Source: Oscillospiraceae bacterium
Lineage (GTDB): Bacteria > Bacillota > Clostridia > Lachnospirales > Lachnospiraceae
Length of the DNA stretch: 64,000 bases
Assembly (NCBI GenBank): GCA_021771715.1
Contig: JAETOO010000017.1
Location: 1-64,000 of the forward strand
Direction: 5' to 3'
A program made the translations under genes and the position numbers. Shown piece after piece: positions 50,012 through 59,414 of this stretch. Below the pieces are notes generated by a model. It was not told where the DNA came from. It worked only from the letters and a program-made list of their open reading frames with translations, and searched no databases. Position 1 is the first letter of the stretch, and each line of letters opens with the position of its first letter.

Positions 50012-50998
50012 TCACCCGATGCGGCCTTCCCGCATAAAGCGCGCGATCTCCGGCGCGTAGTACGTCAGATACATGTCGCAGCCCGCGCGGTACGCTGAGA
50101 CGGCGGTCTCGCAGATGATTTTTTCCTCCTCAATATAGCCGAGCGCCGCGCCTGCTTTGATCATCGCGTACTCTCCGCTCACGCTGTAGGCGGCCACCGG
50201 CACCTTCACAGCCTCCTTCACCCGCGTCACGAGGTCGAGATAGGACATCGCCGGCTTCACCATGACGATGTCTGCGCCCTCCTCCACATCAAGCAGCGCC
50301 TCCTTGATGCCCTCGCGGCTGTTGTGATAGTCCATCTGATAGCCCTTCCGGTCTCCAAAGGACGGCGCGGAGCCCGCCGCATCCCGGAACGGGCCGTAAA
50401 ACCCGGACGCATATTTGACCGCATAGGACATGATCGGCGTCATCTCATAGCCGTGCGCATCCAGTGTCGTCCGTATAGCACGGACACGTCCGTCCATCAT
50501 GTCCGACGGTGCAACCATATCCGATCCCGCCTGCACATGGGAAAGCGCCGTCCGCGAGAGCAGCTCGAGCGTTTTGTCGTTGTCCACCTCGTGCCCGCAG
50601 AGCATGCCGCAGTGGCCGTGTGATGTGTACTCGCACATGCAGACATCCGTCATCACATACAGCTCATCCCTGTAGTCTTCCTTGATTTTCCGAAGTGCCT
50701 TCTGGATAATACCGTCCTCGGCCCATGCGCCGCTTCCAACCTCATCCTTGTGATCCGGAATGCCAAACAGCATCACGGACCGGACGCCCGCATCCAGCAG
50801 CGCATCCAGCTTCTCGCTGACCCTGTCCACACTGTAGCGGTACTGTCCCGGCATCGTCGGAATCTCATCTACCACATTCGTCCCTTCCTTTACAAACATC
50901 GGGTAAATCAGCGAGGACGGATCCATCCGCGTCTCCCTCGCCATCTTCCGCAGCAGCTCTCCTCTGCGCAGCCTTCTCGGCCTGATCATCATATCCAT
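50012..50998 (-). CDS. hemB: Porphobilinogen synthase (5-aminolevulinate dehydratase)
   Basis: A 328-residue enzyme condensing two 5-aminolevulinates. The zinc-binding cysteines are in DVCMCEYTSHGHCG (about residue 118). The Schiff-base lysines are in YAVKYASGFYGPFRDAAGS (about 195) and VMVKPAMSYLD (about 246). The ATG follows GGAGGATGAC. The cysteine set marks the zinc-dependent form. Confidence 0.97.
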   Translation of the reverse strand: MDMMIRPRRLRRGELLRKMARETRMDPSSLIYPMFVKEGTNVVDEIPTMPGQYRYSVDRVSEKLDALLDAGVRSVMLFGIPDHKDEVGSGAWAEDGIIQKALRKIKEDYRDELYVMTDVCMCEYTSHGHCGMLCGHEVDNDKTLELLSRTALSHVQAGSDMVAPSDMMDGRVRAIRTTLDAHGYEMTPIMSYAVKYASGFYGPFRDAAGSAPSFGDRKGYQMDYHNSREGIKEALLDVEEGADIVMVKPAMSYLDLVTRVKEAVKVPVAAYSVSGEYAMIKAGAALGYIEEEKIICETAVSAYRAGCDMYLTYYAPEIARFMREGRIG

Positions 50999-51025
50999 TT
51001 TGTCATCCTCCTCTGTTGTTGTCTC

Positions 51026-51637
51026 TCACATTCCTGCCGGCAGCAAACAATCCTCTGATTCACCATGCGCAGCCGATGTGTGAGCCGCCGCTCTCTGTTC
51101 CCAGCGCTCCCGACTCAGACAGCTCACCTGTTCCGTGCAGATCACACCGTCCGCGAGCGCGATGCTCCGGTTCGTATGGTGATATCGAAATCCGCACTTT
51201 TCCTGCACACGCTTCGATTTTTCATTTCCGTCAAAATATCCGCACCAGACGCGGCCGCATCCAAGTGTCTGAAAACAGTATTCCAGCAGCGCCTCCACGG
51301 CCTCCGGCATCAAACCGCGCCCCCAGAACGGGACACCCAACCAGTAACCGACCGTGATGCCTTTTATCCCATCTGCCTCATCCCGCTCCCGCTCATGCAG
51401 GGAGGGTGTCATGAGCCCGACACATCCGACCGGATGTCCGAGTTCCTTCAGTACCAGCGCGTAGTTCTCCCCCTGCGTAAGCACCGTCCGGATGATCTCC
51501 CGGCTCTCCTCCACACTCTCGTGAGGCTTCCATCCCGCTGCCGGACCGACGCGCGGATCCTTCGCATACTCATACAATACCTCCGCGTCCTCCTCCCGCC
51601 AGGGGCGAAACAGCAGCCTCTCTGTCTCTATCGTCAC
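51026..51637 (-). CDS. GNAT family N-acetyltransferase (RimJ/RimL-like)
   Basis: 203 residues. ETERLLFRPWREEDAE at the N terminus, the acetyl-CoA loop region GYWLGVPFWGRGLMPEAVEALL and the NEKSKRVQEKCGFRYH end are typical of RimJ/RimL-type acetyltransferases. The start is a GTG at 51637 behind AAGGAA. The substrate is unknown. It lies between the cobA-hemD gene and hemB, and nothing ties it to tetrapyrroles apart from position. Confidence 0.88.
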   Translation of the reverse strand: MTIETERLLFRPWREEDAEVLYEYAKDPRVGPAAGWKPHESVEESREIIRTVLTQGENYALVLKELGHPVGCVGLMTPSLHERERDEADGIKGITVGYWLGVPFWGRGLMPEAVEALLEYCFQTLGCGRVWCGYFDGNEKSKRVQEKCGFRYHHTNRSIALADGVICTEQVSCLSRERWEQRAAAHTSAAHGESEDCLLPAGM

Positions 51638-51739
51638 AGTTCCTTGCCTTCTTTCTACTACCGAATACTACATAAAATCTATGCCAGCCCTTGCTGTGCC
51701 AAACCGACACCGATCCCCTTACTCTGCCTTTTTGCCAGC

Positions 51740-53587
51740 TCAGTTTCCCTGCTCTCTCTGCTCACAGACCACTTCCACCAGCCTCTCGATCAGGCTGTCG
51801 ATCGTCGCCTGCTCCGCCATCCACGTGCGCATGCCCAAGGCATCCGCCGCAGATCGCGTCTGTCTTCCGATGCAGACCGCACGCACCTTGGAAAAGTCAA
51901 CCGCCCCGGCCGCCGCCGCAAACCCTCTGACGGTCGACGCGCTCGTAAACAGCACGTAATCCAGGCCGTCAAGCAGATCCTCCCGCGCCGTCAGCACTTC
52001 CTCCGCCGACACGCCAAGCCCATACTCTGTATCATACGACGGAATATCGTCCACCGCAAGTCCTTCGACCGCACGCAGAGCATCCGTCAGCTCCCGGTTC
52101 CCCGCCGACGCGCGCGGAATCAAAATCCGCAGCCCGCAAACTTTTTCCGCAGCCTTTTCCGATTCCGCCCCGGCTGCCTGCCTGCCCTGTTTTCCAGACG
52201 CCGTCTCGCACCCGGTCGGGAGCGCCTGGAGGCATTCTGCCGCGGCCTCCTGACGGCACTCTGCCGCAAGCTCCCAGCGACACTCTGTCGTGAGCTCCCG
52301 GCGGCACTCTGCCACAAGCCCCTGGCAACACCCTGCCGCGAGCTCCAGGCGGCACTCCGCCGCAAGCGCCGCCCCGAGATGCGCTCCGTCGTACACCTCC
52401 GGCATCAGATCTGCATAGAGTCCGTGCTTGCCGAGCTCCTTTGCGCTTCCCGCTCCGATCACCGCAAACTTCGCGCCGCCCAGCCTGCGAAGGTCAATGC
52501 CCCGGTCTGCAAGCACTTCAAAAAAGACGCGCACCCCGGTAGGGCTCGTAAACACGATCCACTGATAGCGCTCAATCCCGTCAAGCGCCTCCAAAAGCTC
52601 CCGGCTGTCCCTGCGCGCCACCGTCCGGATTGCGGGCAGCTCCAGCACCTCCGCGCCAAGCTCCCTCAGCCTGCCGGCAGTCGTCCCCGCAAGCTCTCTG
52701 GGCCTGGTCACCGCGACGCGGATTCCTCCCAGCGGCAGCTTCTCCACCCAGGAAAACTGCTCTGCCAGGCCGCAGACCTCGCCCACCACAATGATCGCCG
52801 GCGTGATCGCGCCGTGCGCCTCGACCGCCTGCGGAAGGGTCGCCACCGTCGCGACGATCCGCTCCTGCGCCGCCGTCGTGCCGCGCGCCAGCAGCGCCGC
52901 AGGCATATCCCGCCGCATTCCCGCAGCAAGCAGCCCCTCGCAGATCATGCGCAGGGACGACACTCCCATCAGAAAGATCAGCGTTCCGCCCGTCCGCACG
53001 AGCGCCTCGAAATCAATGCGGCTCTCTTCGCCCTCGCGCCTGTGCCCCGTGATGATATGCACCGAAGAGCAGTAATCGCGGTGCGTCACAGGGATTCCCT
53101 GATACGCCGGCACCGCAATCGCCGAGGTGACGCCCGGGACGACCTCGTACGGAATCTGTTCGCGCACCAGCACCTCGAGCTCCTCCCCGCCGCGTCCGAA
53201 CAGGAACGGATCGCCGCCTTTCAGGCGCACGACACGCTTTCCCTCCTTCGCCTTCTCGGCCAGCAGCTCACTGATCTGCTCCTGCCGCATCGTGTGGCGG
53301 CTCGACCGCTTGCCGACGTTGATCGCCTCCGCCGTATCCGGAATCATCGAGAGAATCGAAGCGCCCACCAGCGCATCGTAAACCACAACCTCCGCATCCG
53401 CGAGCACCTGACGGCCCTTCAAGGTAAACAGCCCCGGATCCGACGGCCCTGCCCCGACCAGCCATACCTTACCTTTCGCCTCTGCGTCCTGCTGATTTGT
53501 TCCTACGCCTGATACATCCGGCTGTCTTGTTCCTACGCCCGACGTATCCGGCTGCATCTCTCGTATCATCCCATTCTTTTCCTGCAT
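51740..53587 (-). CDS. cobA-hemD: Fused uroporphyrinogen-III C-methyltransferase and uroporphyrinogen-III synthase (CobA-HemD)
   Basis: 615 residues. CobA covers about 38-285 (VWLVGAGPSDPGLFTLKG, VVRLKGGDPFLFGRGGEE, VVPGVTSAIAVPAYQGIPVTHR). HemD is at about 290-615 (VAVTRPRELAGTT, IVFTSPTGVRVFFE, FTSASTVRGFA). The pair closes uroporphyrinogen III and methylates it to precorrin-2. The first 35 residues contain a duplicated DTSGVGTRQP unit. HemD has a Cys/Glu/Ala-rich insert of 8-residue repeats (AAECRLEL-like, about 405-455). The ATG follows AGGAGAG. Confidence 0.94.
   Translation of the reverse strand: MQEKNGMIREMQPDTSGVGTRQPDVSGVGTNQQDAEAKGKVWLVGAGPSDPGLFTLKGRQVLADAEVVVYDALVGASILSMIPDTAEAINVGKRSSRHTMRQEQISELLAEKAKEGKRVVRLKGGDPFLFGRGGEELEVLVREQIPYEVVPGVTSAIAVPAYQGIPVTHRDYCSSVHIITGHRREGEESRIDFEALVRTGGTLIFLMGVSSLRMICEGLLAAGMRRDMPAALLARGTTAAQERIVATVATLPQAVEAHGAITPAIIVVGEVCGLAEQFSWVEKLPLGGIRVAVTRPRELAGTTAGRLRELGAEVLELPAIRTVARRDSRELLEALDGIERYQWIVFTSPTGVRVFFEVLADRGIDLRRLGGAKFAVIGAGSAKELGKHGLYADLMPEVYDGAHLGAALAAECRLELAAGCCQGLVAECRRELTTECRWELAAECRQEAAAECLQALPTGCETASGKQGRQAAGAESEKAAEKVCGLRILIPRASAGNRELTDALRAVEGLAVDDIPSYDTEYGLGVSAEEVLTAREDLLDGLDYVLFTSASTVRGFAAAAGAVDFSKVRAVCIGRQTRSAADALGMRTWMAEQATIDSLIERLVEVVCEQREQGN
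52225..52370. repeat. 24-bp tandem repeats inside hemD
   Basis: About six degenerate units of the form GCGGCACTCTGCCGCAAGCTCC encode AAEC(R)xEL in a loop of the uroporphyrinogen-III synthase part. The period is regular, with scattered base changes. Confidence 0.85.
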
Positions 53588-53830
53588 ACCAGTCTCTCCT
53601 GCCTGACTTCTTTTCTCTCTCTATCTTGTCTTCTGTAGTCTGTAAAAATTTAAGCCGCTCGCGTTGCACAGCTCGTGTTCCGATTCTTCCCTTTTTCTCA
53701 CAGGGAAGCTTTCCGACTGTCCGTTCCGCTGACGCCTCTTACTGTTTCTGTACAAGCGCTCCTGCACACATGGCGCTCTGCCACTTATCCTACATCCTGA
53801 TATCATCAGAATCTATGTAAGCATCCTTCC

Positions 53831-54715
53831 TTATCCCCGCAGAATCTGCTCCGCCAGCTCCGTCCCGAGCTGCTCCGGCGCTTCCATGCTTCCCGTGAGC
53901 ACGCCGGTGCTGATCCGCCCGTCCACCGGATTCTGATAAAAGCCGCGCAGCCGCAGCGTCCGGCCATCCTCCTCGACCGTCGCGTGCGCCGCGATCGGCT
54001 CGCTGCAGCCGCCTCCGAGCCCGCGCACAAACGCGCGTTCCGCGAGGGCACAGGCTGCCGCCTGCGGGTCATTGTAGCCGTTCAGATAGGAACAGTCCTC
54101 CCCGGCTCTGCCCTGAACCGCCAGGATTCCCTGTCCTGCCGCCGGGATCATCTCGTCGACCGAGAAATACCGGCTGATGCGCTCCTCGAGGCCGAGCCGT
54201 TTCAGCCCCGCCGCCGCGAGCAGCGTCGCAGAAAATTCTCCGTCATCCAGCCTGCGAAGCCTTGTCTGCACATTCCCGCGGATCGTCTCGAATCTGGCCT
54301 GCGGATAGAGCCGCTGAAACTGCAGCATTCTTCTCCTGCTCGAGCAGCCGACCGGCCTGGAGAAATCAATCTCCGTCGCCCCCTTCGGCAGTACCAGCAC
54401 ATCCCGCGGATCCTCCCGCCCGGAAAATGCGACCAGCGGCAGCTCCCTGGGAAGCTCCATCGGCACATCCTTCAGGCTGTGCACCGACAGATCCGACCGG
54501 TGCTCCAGAAGCGCCCGGTCCAGCTCCTTCACAAACAGTCCCTTCCCGCCGACGTTCTCCAGCTCCCGGTCCAGAATCCGGTCCCCGGTCGTCTTCATCG
54601 TCAAAATCTGCACGTCCGCATCCGGACACGCCCTCCTCAGATAGTTCAAAACCAGCTCCGACTGAATCACAGCCAGGCGGCTCTCCCTGCTGCCAATGAT
54701 GATCCTTCTACCCAT
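53831..54715 (-). CDS. hemC: Hydroxymethylbilane synthase (porphobilinogen deaminase)
   Basis: A 294-residue enzyme linking four porphobilinogens into hydroxymethylbilane. IIGSRESRLAVIQSELV at the N terminus, VHSLKDVPMELP (about 77), VGCSSRRRMLQ (about 122) and the cofactor-binding cysteine in GLGGGCSEPIAAHA (about 232) are diagnostic. The ATG at 54715 follows AGCGGGAGAG. The 240-base gap after its stop (53588-53830) contains nothing I can identify. Confidence 0.96.
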   Translation of the reverse strand: MGRRIIIGSRESRLAVIQSELVLNYLRRACPDADVQILTMKTTGDRILDRELENVGGKGLFVKELDRALLEHRSDLSVHSLKDVPMELPRELPLVAFSGREDPRDVLVLPKGATEIDFSRPVGCSSRRRMLQFQRLYPQARFETIRGNVQTRLRRLDDGEFSATLLAAAGLKRLGLEERISRYFSVDEMIPAAGQGILAVQGRAGEDCSYLNGYNDPQAAACALAERAFVRGLGGGCSEPIAAHATVEEDGRTLRLRGFYQNPVDGRISTGVLTGSMEAPEQLGTELAEQILRG

Positions 54716-54842
54716 ACTCTCCCGCTCTCTCTTCCTCACAGACGTCCATTTTCTGGATCACTGCTACTCTTTCCATACACTAATTTTTCCAGATCCTTTG
54801 ATGCCTTTTCCAAACGTCTATTCTCTGAAATTCCGATATCAT

Positions 54843-54982
54843 TTCTTAATACTTATTTTCCGGATTTCTGATCTCTTTTCTTAATACTTATTTCCCGGAT
54901 TTCTGATCTCTTTTCTTAATACTTATTTCCCGGATTTTTGATCTCTTTTCTTAATACTTATTTCCCGGATTCCTGATCTTCT
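54843..54982. repeat. 35-bp tandem repeats between hemA and hemC
   Basis: Four almost identical 35-base units (54843, 54878, 54913, 54948), with more degenerate units on both sides (about 54779-54842 and 54983-55024). On the minus strand each reads GAGATCAGAAATCCGGGAAA-like. The end of hemA (EEQDPGNR and stop) resembles the repeat's EIRNPGNKY and stop. These repeats account for most of the 309-base gap. Confidence 0.9.
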
Positions 54983-55024
54983 TTTCATGCGCCTGTCTTT
55001 CCGGATTCTCTGGTCTTTCCCCGA

Positions 55025-56278
55025 TCAGCGATTGCCCGGATCTTGCTCTTCTGCCTCTCCGTACACCGATTCCAGCCCGTCCAGACACTCGAGAAACGTC
55101 TGTCTGCTGACCTCATCCCGCAGACCGAACAGCAGCTTGTTGACTGCCCGCTGCGCTGCCCCGAAAATCTCCTGCTTCAGATTCTCGCGCACATTCTCCT
55201 CTACAGACAGATGCTGCAGCTTCTTCGAAAGGCGCGCCTCCAGATCCCTGGCGGCGGCCTCCTTGATGCCCTGAATCCTCGGGATCACATCGCGGCCCTC
55301 ATACCAGTCGAAAAACTCCTCCATCTGCTCCAGCAGACACGTCTCCGCCTTTGCAATCGCCGCCTTCTGCTGCTCGCTGCGCGCTTCCTCCCTGAAACAG
55401 TCGATGTCATAGAGCTCCACCTGCGGGAGCTCCCGCACCGTCGGATCAATGTCGCGCGGCACAGCGAGGTCAATCAGCACCACCGGCCGATCCAGCTCCT
55501 GCTCCACCAGCTCCCGCGTCAGCGTATAATTCGGGCTCACGGTCGCGCTCACGACGTAATCGCATTGTCCGAACAGGCTCATCCGCAGCCCGTAGTCGAT
55601 TCGCTTGCAGCCGCGCGGGATCTCCACAATTCCGCTCCGGTACTGGCGAACGGTCACTGTAACATCCGCCCCCTCTGCCCGCAGCATCGTCGCCGAGAGC
55701 TTCCCCATGACACCGTTTCCGATCACCATACAGCGCTTGCCCGCAAACGTCTTCCCCTGTCCCTTCAAGGTCTCGATCGCCGTCCTCACGACCGAATTGT
55801 CCGCCGGCGAGAGCACGACATCTGTCTTGACCTTCTTCGCCGCCGTCACGGCCATCCGGAACAACGTCTCCATCACATGGTCCGTCGCATACTGCTCGCG
55901 CGCGAACGTCAGCGCCTCCCCGACCTGCGTCACGATCTGATCCTCGCCCAGAATCCGCGACTCCAGTCCTCCTGCCAGCCGAAACAAATGGCGCACCGCC
56001 TCGCGCCCCTCCCGGAACGAAAAATAGGCGCGGTACATCTCCGCCGGGACCTGCCTGATCTCGCAGAGCAGCTCGTACAGCGACACCGAACACGTCTCGT
56101 TCGTGCTCACCCAGAGCTCCATCCGGTTGCACGTCGAGAGCATCACACAGCCCTCGATTCCCCGCACCTGCTTCAGCTGTTCCAGCGCCTCCGCCATACA
56201 CTTTTTCGTAAATGAAAAAATCATCCGGACATCGATTCCGGCCAAATTGTGGTCAATTCCTATCATCTGTATGCTCAT
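55025..56278 (-). CDS. hemA: Glutamyl-tRNA reductase
   Basis: A 417-residue NADPH enzyme reducing glutamyl-tRNA to glutamate-1-semialdehyde. The catalytic cysteine is in LSTCNRMELW (about residue 46). ESRILGEDQIVTQV (about 105), the NADPH-binding MVIGNGVMG (about 187) and IDLAVPRDIDP (about 275) follow, and a dimerisation helix ends the protein. The ATG at 56278 is behind AGGAAC. It is the second gene after cbiK. Heme-specific late enzymes are absent here, so the product probably feeds corrinoids and siroheme. Confidence 0.95.
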   Translation of the reverse strand: MSIQMIGIDHNLAGIDVRMIFSFTKKCMAEALEQLKQVRGIEGCVMLSTCNRMELWVSTNETCSVSLYELLCEIRQVPAEMYRAYFSFREGREAVRHLFRLAGGLESRILGEDQIVTQVGEALTFAREQYATDHVMETLFRMAVTAAKKVKTDVVLSPADNSVVRTAIETLKGQGKTFAGKRCMVIGNGVMGKLSATMLRAEGADVTVTVRQYRSGIVEIPRGCKRIDYGLRMSLFGQCDYVVSATVSPNYTLTRELVEQELDRPVVLIDLAVPRDIDPTVRELPQVELYDIDCFREEARSEQQKAAIAKAETCLLEQMEEFFDWYEGRDVIPRIQGIKEAAARDLEARLSKKLQHLSVEENVRENLKQEIFGAAQRAVNKLLFGLRDEVSRQTFLECLDGLESVYGEAEEQDPGNR

Positions 56279-56464
56279 ATGTTCCTGCCATATAACCTCC
56301 TGGCCCCCGAAAATGCCACGCAATCTCCGAGCGCCAGGTTTCCTTTCTCATCTTATCTCATTCTGATTGCCTGCCGACTGCTCCCCATCGTCTCAACGCC
56401 GCTATCTGTCACTTTTGCCGTCTCTGCATTTTACCGTCAATATCCAGATCCGTCTCAGGCGCTT

Positions 56465-57262
56465 TCACGCGCTCTTTTGCTGCTCCATCGCCGCCCTCAC
56501 ATGGTCCAGAATGATTTCGCGGATTTCCTTGTACTCGCCAAGGCCCTTCAGCACGCAGCGCACCTCGTAGCCCGCCTGCTCGAACACAGACTTCCAGGAG
56601 TCCTCCTCGTCCCCGGAGAGATCGTTCGTCGCGTGGTCGCCCGCCACGATCATGAACGGTGCGAGGACGACCTTTTTAAGCCCCGACCGCTCCACCAGCT
56701 TCATCACCGACTCCAGCGTCGGGTACCCCTCGACCGTCCCCATGAAGATGTTCGAGTATTCCATATCCTTGAACTGGTAATCGAGCGCCGCGTAGACCGC
56801 GTTCGCATAGTGCTCTGTCCCGTGCCCCATGAAGACCAGCGCCTCATCCTCAGCCGGATGCAGCTCTTTCACCACCGCCTCAATCACGCGCCGGCAATCC
56901 TCCGCCGACGTCAGAAGCGCCGCCCCGATCGCGATGCGGTCAAAGCTGCCGCGAAACGATTCGACATCCTGCGTCATCCGGTCATTTTCAATCCCGTTAA
57001 TCACATGTGTCGGCTGCACGATCACCTCGGAGATCCCGTCCGCTTGCATCTGCTCAAACGCCTCGCGCACATTCATGATCCGGATCCCGTCGCGCTCCTG
57101 CAGCTTCCTCCGGATCATCCCGCTCGTCCATGCCCGATAGACGGCGCACTCCGAAAACTGCTCCTGAATCTCCGCCTCAATGCGGTCGATCGTCTTCTTC
57201 CTCGTCTCCTCATAGCTCGTGCCGAAGCTTACAACCAGAATCGCCTTTCGTGTCCCTTCCAT
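56465..57262 (-). CDS. cbiK: Sirohydrochlorin cobaltochelatase
   Basis: A 265-residue chelatase inserting cobalt into sirohydrochlorin, the entry to the anaerobic pathway. AILVVSFGTSYEETR at the N terminus, VQPTHVINGIE (about 85), the metal-site FMGHGTEHYAN (about 145) and APFMIVAGDHATNDLSGDEEDSW (about 202, shown in part) are CbiK signatures. No signal peptide is seen, so it is cytosolic. The ATG follows GGAGGAAGG. It is the first gene of the tetrapyrrole-cobalamin block, with a promoter 43 bases upstream. Confidence 0.95.
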   Translation of the reverse strand: MEGTRKAILVVSFGTSYEETRKKTIDRIEAEIQEQFSECAVYRAWTSGMIRRKLQERDGIRIMNVREAFEQMQADGISEVIVQPTHVINGIENDRMTQDVESFRGSFDRIAIGAALLTSAEDCRRVIEAVVKELHPAEDEALVFMGHGTEHYANAVYAALDYQFKDMEYSNIFMGTVEGYPTLESVMKLVERSGLKKVVLAPFMIVAGDHATNDLSGDEEDSWKSVFEQAGYEVRCVLKGLGEYKEIREIILDHVRAAMEQQKSA

Positions 57263-57304
57263 TTTCCTTCCTCCGAACCATCGTCTAATATACAGAACAT
57301 CTTA

Positions 57305-57332
57305 ATAATACCTGATTCTACAATATTGTCAA
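57305..57332 (-). promoter_or_regulatory. Sigma-70-type promoter ahead of cbiK and the cobalamin block
   Basis: On the minus strand, a perfect -35 TTGACA (57327-57332), a 16-base spacer and -10 TATTAT (57305-57310). I see no cobalamin riboswitch in the short leader. The AT-rich gap 57263-57394 contains nothing else recognisable. Confidence 0.65.
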
Positions 57333-57394
57333 GAAACTGACTTCTATTCTAATTTATTTTTACAAAAAAAACAATTCTGTCAATTTCTAACCTC

Positions 57395-57463
57395 AAAAAA
57401 AGCTGCCGCAGGCGAACGGTATTCTGCACGGCTTATCTTGCAGAATCCTTCACCTGCGGCAGT
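57395..57463 (-). terminator. Intrinsic terminator of the ABC transporter operon
   Basis: A long stem, CTGCCGCAGG/CCTGCGGCAG, encloses an inner hairpin (ATTCTGC/GCAGAAT) and is followed on the minus strand by a T7 run. It separates the transporter genes from cbiK. Confidence 0.9.
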
Positions 57464-57565
57464 CTAACGTGTATCATTTCCTGACATACTCCCGGCGATC
57501 TCCGATCACCTTTCCTGCGGCTGCCATTCGGTATTCCGTTGGCATATGCCGCGGCAAACAAGCAG

Positions 57566-58438
57566 TTATCCCTTCACTCCTCCTGAGGTCAGTCCGCTTG
57601 TCAGGTGCTTCTCGATGAACATGAACAGGATGACCACAGGGATCGTCGCAAACAGCGATGCGGCGAACAGGTACTGCCACTCGATCATGTTGTAGCCGTT
57701 GAAGATCGTGATGCCGACGGTCAGCGGCTTCTTCAGATCCGAGGAGATCAGCGTCAGCGCGACGGTGTACTCATTCCAGGCATTGATAAAGATGAAGATC
57801 AAGGTCGTCACGATCCCCGGAGCTGCGACCGGCAGGAGCACGCGGATCATCGCCTGCAACCGGTTGCAGCCGTCGATCGTCGCTGCCTGCTCCATCTCCG
57901 CGGAGATCGAGATAAATGTCCCGCGCAGCAGCCAGATCGCGAACGCCTGGTTGAACGCCGCATTGATGAAAATCAGGCTGATCAGCGTGTCCGTCAGATT
58001 CATGAGATTGATGACCTTGTAGATACCGATCAGAAGCACGACCGGCGCAAACATCTGCGAGACAATCACCATGCCGAGGAAGAAATTCTTTCCCTTGAAC
58101 CGCATGCGCGCCAGCGCGTAGGCCGCCGGGATTCCGCACACGATCGCAATGCAGGTCGAGCCGCCCGCGATCAGAAGGGAATTCATAAAGTATCTGGCCA
58201 AAGGCGCCAGCTTCCACACGTCCGTGAAGTTCGCCCAGAGCCACTCGATCGGCAGCAGCGTGCCGTTTGGCGAGTAGATCTCCGCGCGGCTCTTTGCCGA
58301 CGAGGTGAACATGACAAAGTATGGATAGAGAATCAGCAGGATCACAAGAATCAAGCACACGTACATCAGCAGCCGGAGCGCCTTCTGCCTCGGAGTGCGG
58401 GCCTTTTTCGTCACAGTCATTTCCTTTTGCTTACTCAT
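57566..58438 (-). CDS. Carbohydrate ABC transporter permease, MalG type
   Basis: A 290-residue membrane protein with about six spans. The EAA loop that docks the ATPase reads EMEQAATIDGCNRLQAMIRV (about residue 183). The N-terminal LLMYVCLILVILLILYPYF span and the ending GLTSGGVKG are typical of CUT1-family permeases. It overlaps the upstream permease gene by 8 bases. No ATPase gene is nearby, so a shared MsmX-type ATPase encoded elsewhere is likely. Confidence 0.92.
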   Translation of the reverse strand: MSKQKEMTVTKKARTPRQKALRLLMYVCLILVILLILYPYFVMFTSSAKSRAEIYSPNGTLLPIEWLWANFTDVWKLAPLARYFMNSLLIAGGSTCIAIVCGIPAAYALARMRFKGKNFFLGMVIVSQMFAPVVLLIGIYKVINLMNLTDTLISLIFINAAFNQAFAIWLLRGTFISISAEMEQAATIDGCNRLQAMIRVLLPVAAPGIVTTLIFIFINAWNEYTVALTLISSDLKKPLTVGITIFNGYNMIEWQYLFAASLFATIPVVILFMFIEKHLTSGLTSGGVKG

Positions 58439-59321
58439 CTTTGCCCTCCTTCCTCAGCACACTGATCATGTAAAGCGACGCACAGAACAGCAGAATCAGA
58501 AATCCGATGACAGACACTGCCGCCGCCTGCCCGGACTTGCCGTTATAAAATGCGAGCTTATACAAATAGGTAACAAGTGTATCGGTCCGGTTCGCCGGAT
58601 CTCCCTTCGTGATCGTCCAGACGATCGGGAAGGAGTTAAACACATAGATAATGTTCAGCACCGTACACACGGTCAGCGATGGCTTTACCAGCGGAACGGT
58701 AATGTTGAACAGCTTCTGCCAGTACCCGGCGCCGTCCACCGTCGCGGACTCGTACAGCGCCGCGTCGATGCTCTGCAGCCCGGAGAGCACGCAGAAGGTG
58801 ACAAAGGGCACCGTCACGAAAATACCGACCCAGCACTCCCAGGCGAAATAGGCGCCCGGCGTCGGCGTCCAGTTGACGGCTTTCGTGATTAGCCCGAGCT
58901 TTTGAAGCAGCGTGTTCAGAGCGCCGTAGTCTGTGTCGATAATGAACTTCCAGACACCCGCCTGGATGATCAGGGAGGTCGCCCACGGGAACACCACGAT
59001 TGCGCGCGCTACCTTCCTGCCCCGGAACTCATTGTTCAGCACCAGCGCAAGAATGAACCCGAACAGTGTGGAGAGCCCTACTACGGCGACAGTCCAGACC
59101 ACGGTATTTTTCAACACCAGTGAAAACGCAGAGGATTTTAAAACCTTTCGGAAATTGTCAAAGCCCGCGAATCCTTTGTTGATGCCGGCTTTGCTGATCT
59201 CGCTGAACGCGGATCGAAACACCTCCATAATCGGAAGCAAGATAAATACTGCCATCAGAAGGATACTTGGCAGCAGCCAGACATACGGCTGAACCGTTCT
59301 CCAGACCTTCTTTTTTTTCAT
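58431..59321 (-). CDS. Carbohydrate ABC transporter permease, MalF type
   Basis: A 296-residue membrane protein with about six spans. The EAA loop reads YESATVDGAGYWQKLFNITVP (about residue 188, shown in part). VWLLPSILLMAVFILLPIMEVFRSAF is the first span (shown for position). It pairs with the MalG-type permease to form the channel. It lies 215 bases after the binding-protein gene, and the gap holds the dispersed repeat copy 3. Confidence 0.92.
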   Translation of the reverse strand: MKKKKVWRTVQPYVWLLPSILLMAVFILLPIMEVFRSAFSEISKAGINKGFAGFDNFRKVLKSSAFSLVLKNTVVWTVAVVGLSTLFGFILALVLNNEFRGRKVARAIVVFPWATSLIIQAGVWKFIIDTDYGALNTLLQKLGLITKAVNWTPTPGAYFAWECWVGIFVTVPFVTFCVLSGLQSIDAALYESATVDGAGYWQKLFNITVPLVKPSLTVCTVLNIIYVFNSFPIVWTITKGDPANRTDTLVTYLYKLAFYNGKSGQAAAVSVIGFLILLFCASLYMISVLRKEGKDE

Positions 59322-59414
59322 AGATTCACCACCCGCTCTCTGTTTGCCGTATCGTACACAAGAGCCGGGACGTAAAGCATCCCGGCTCCCGGATTGTCTG
59401 TTATGTTAGTTACA

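Noticed and set aside
32400-57400. A cobalamin riboswitch controlling the cobalamin cluster
   Set aside because: I scanned the gaps, including the cbiK leader, for the B12-box pattern and saw none. A covariance-model search would settle it.
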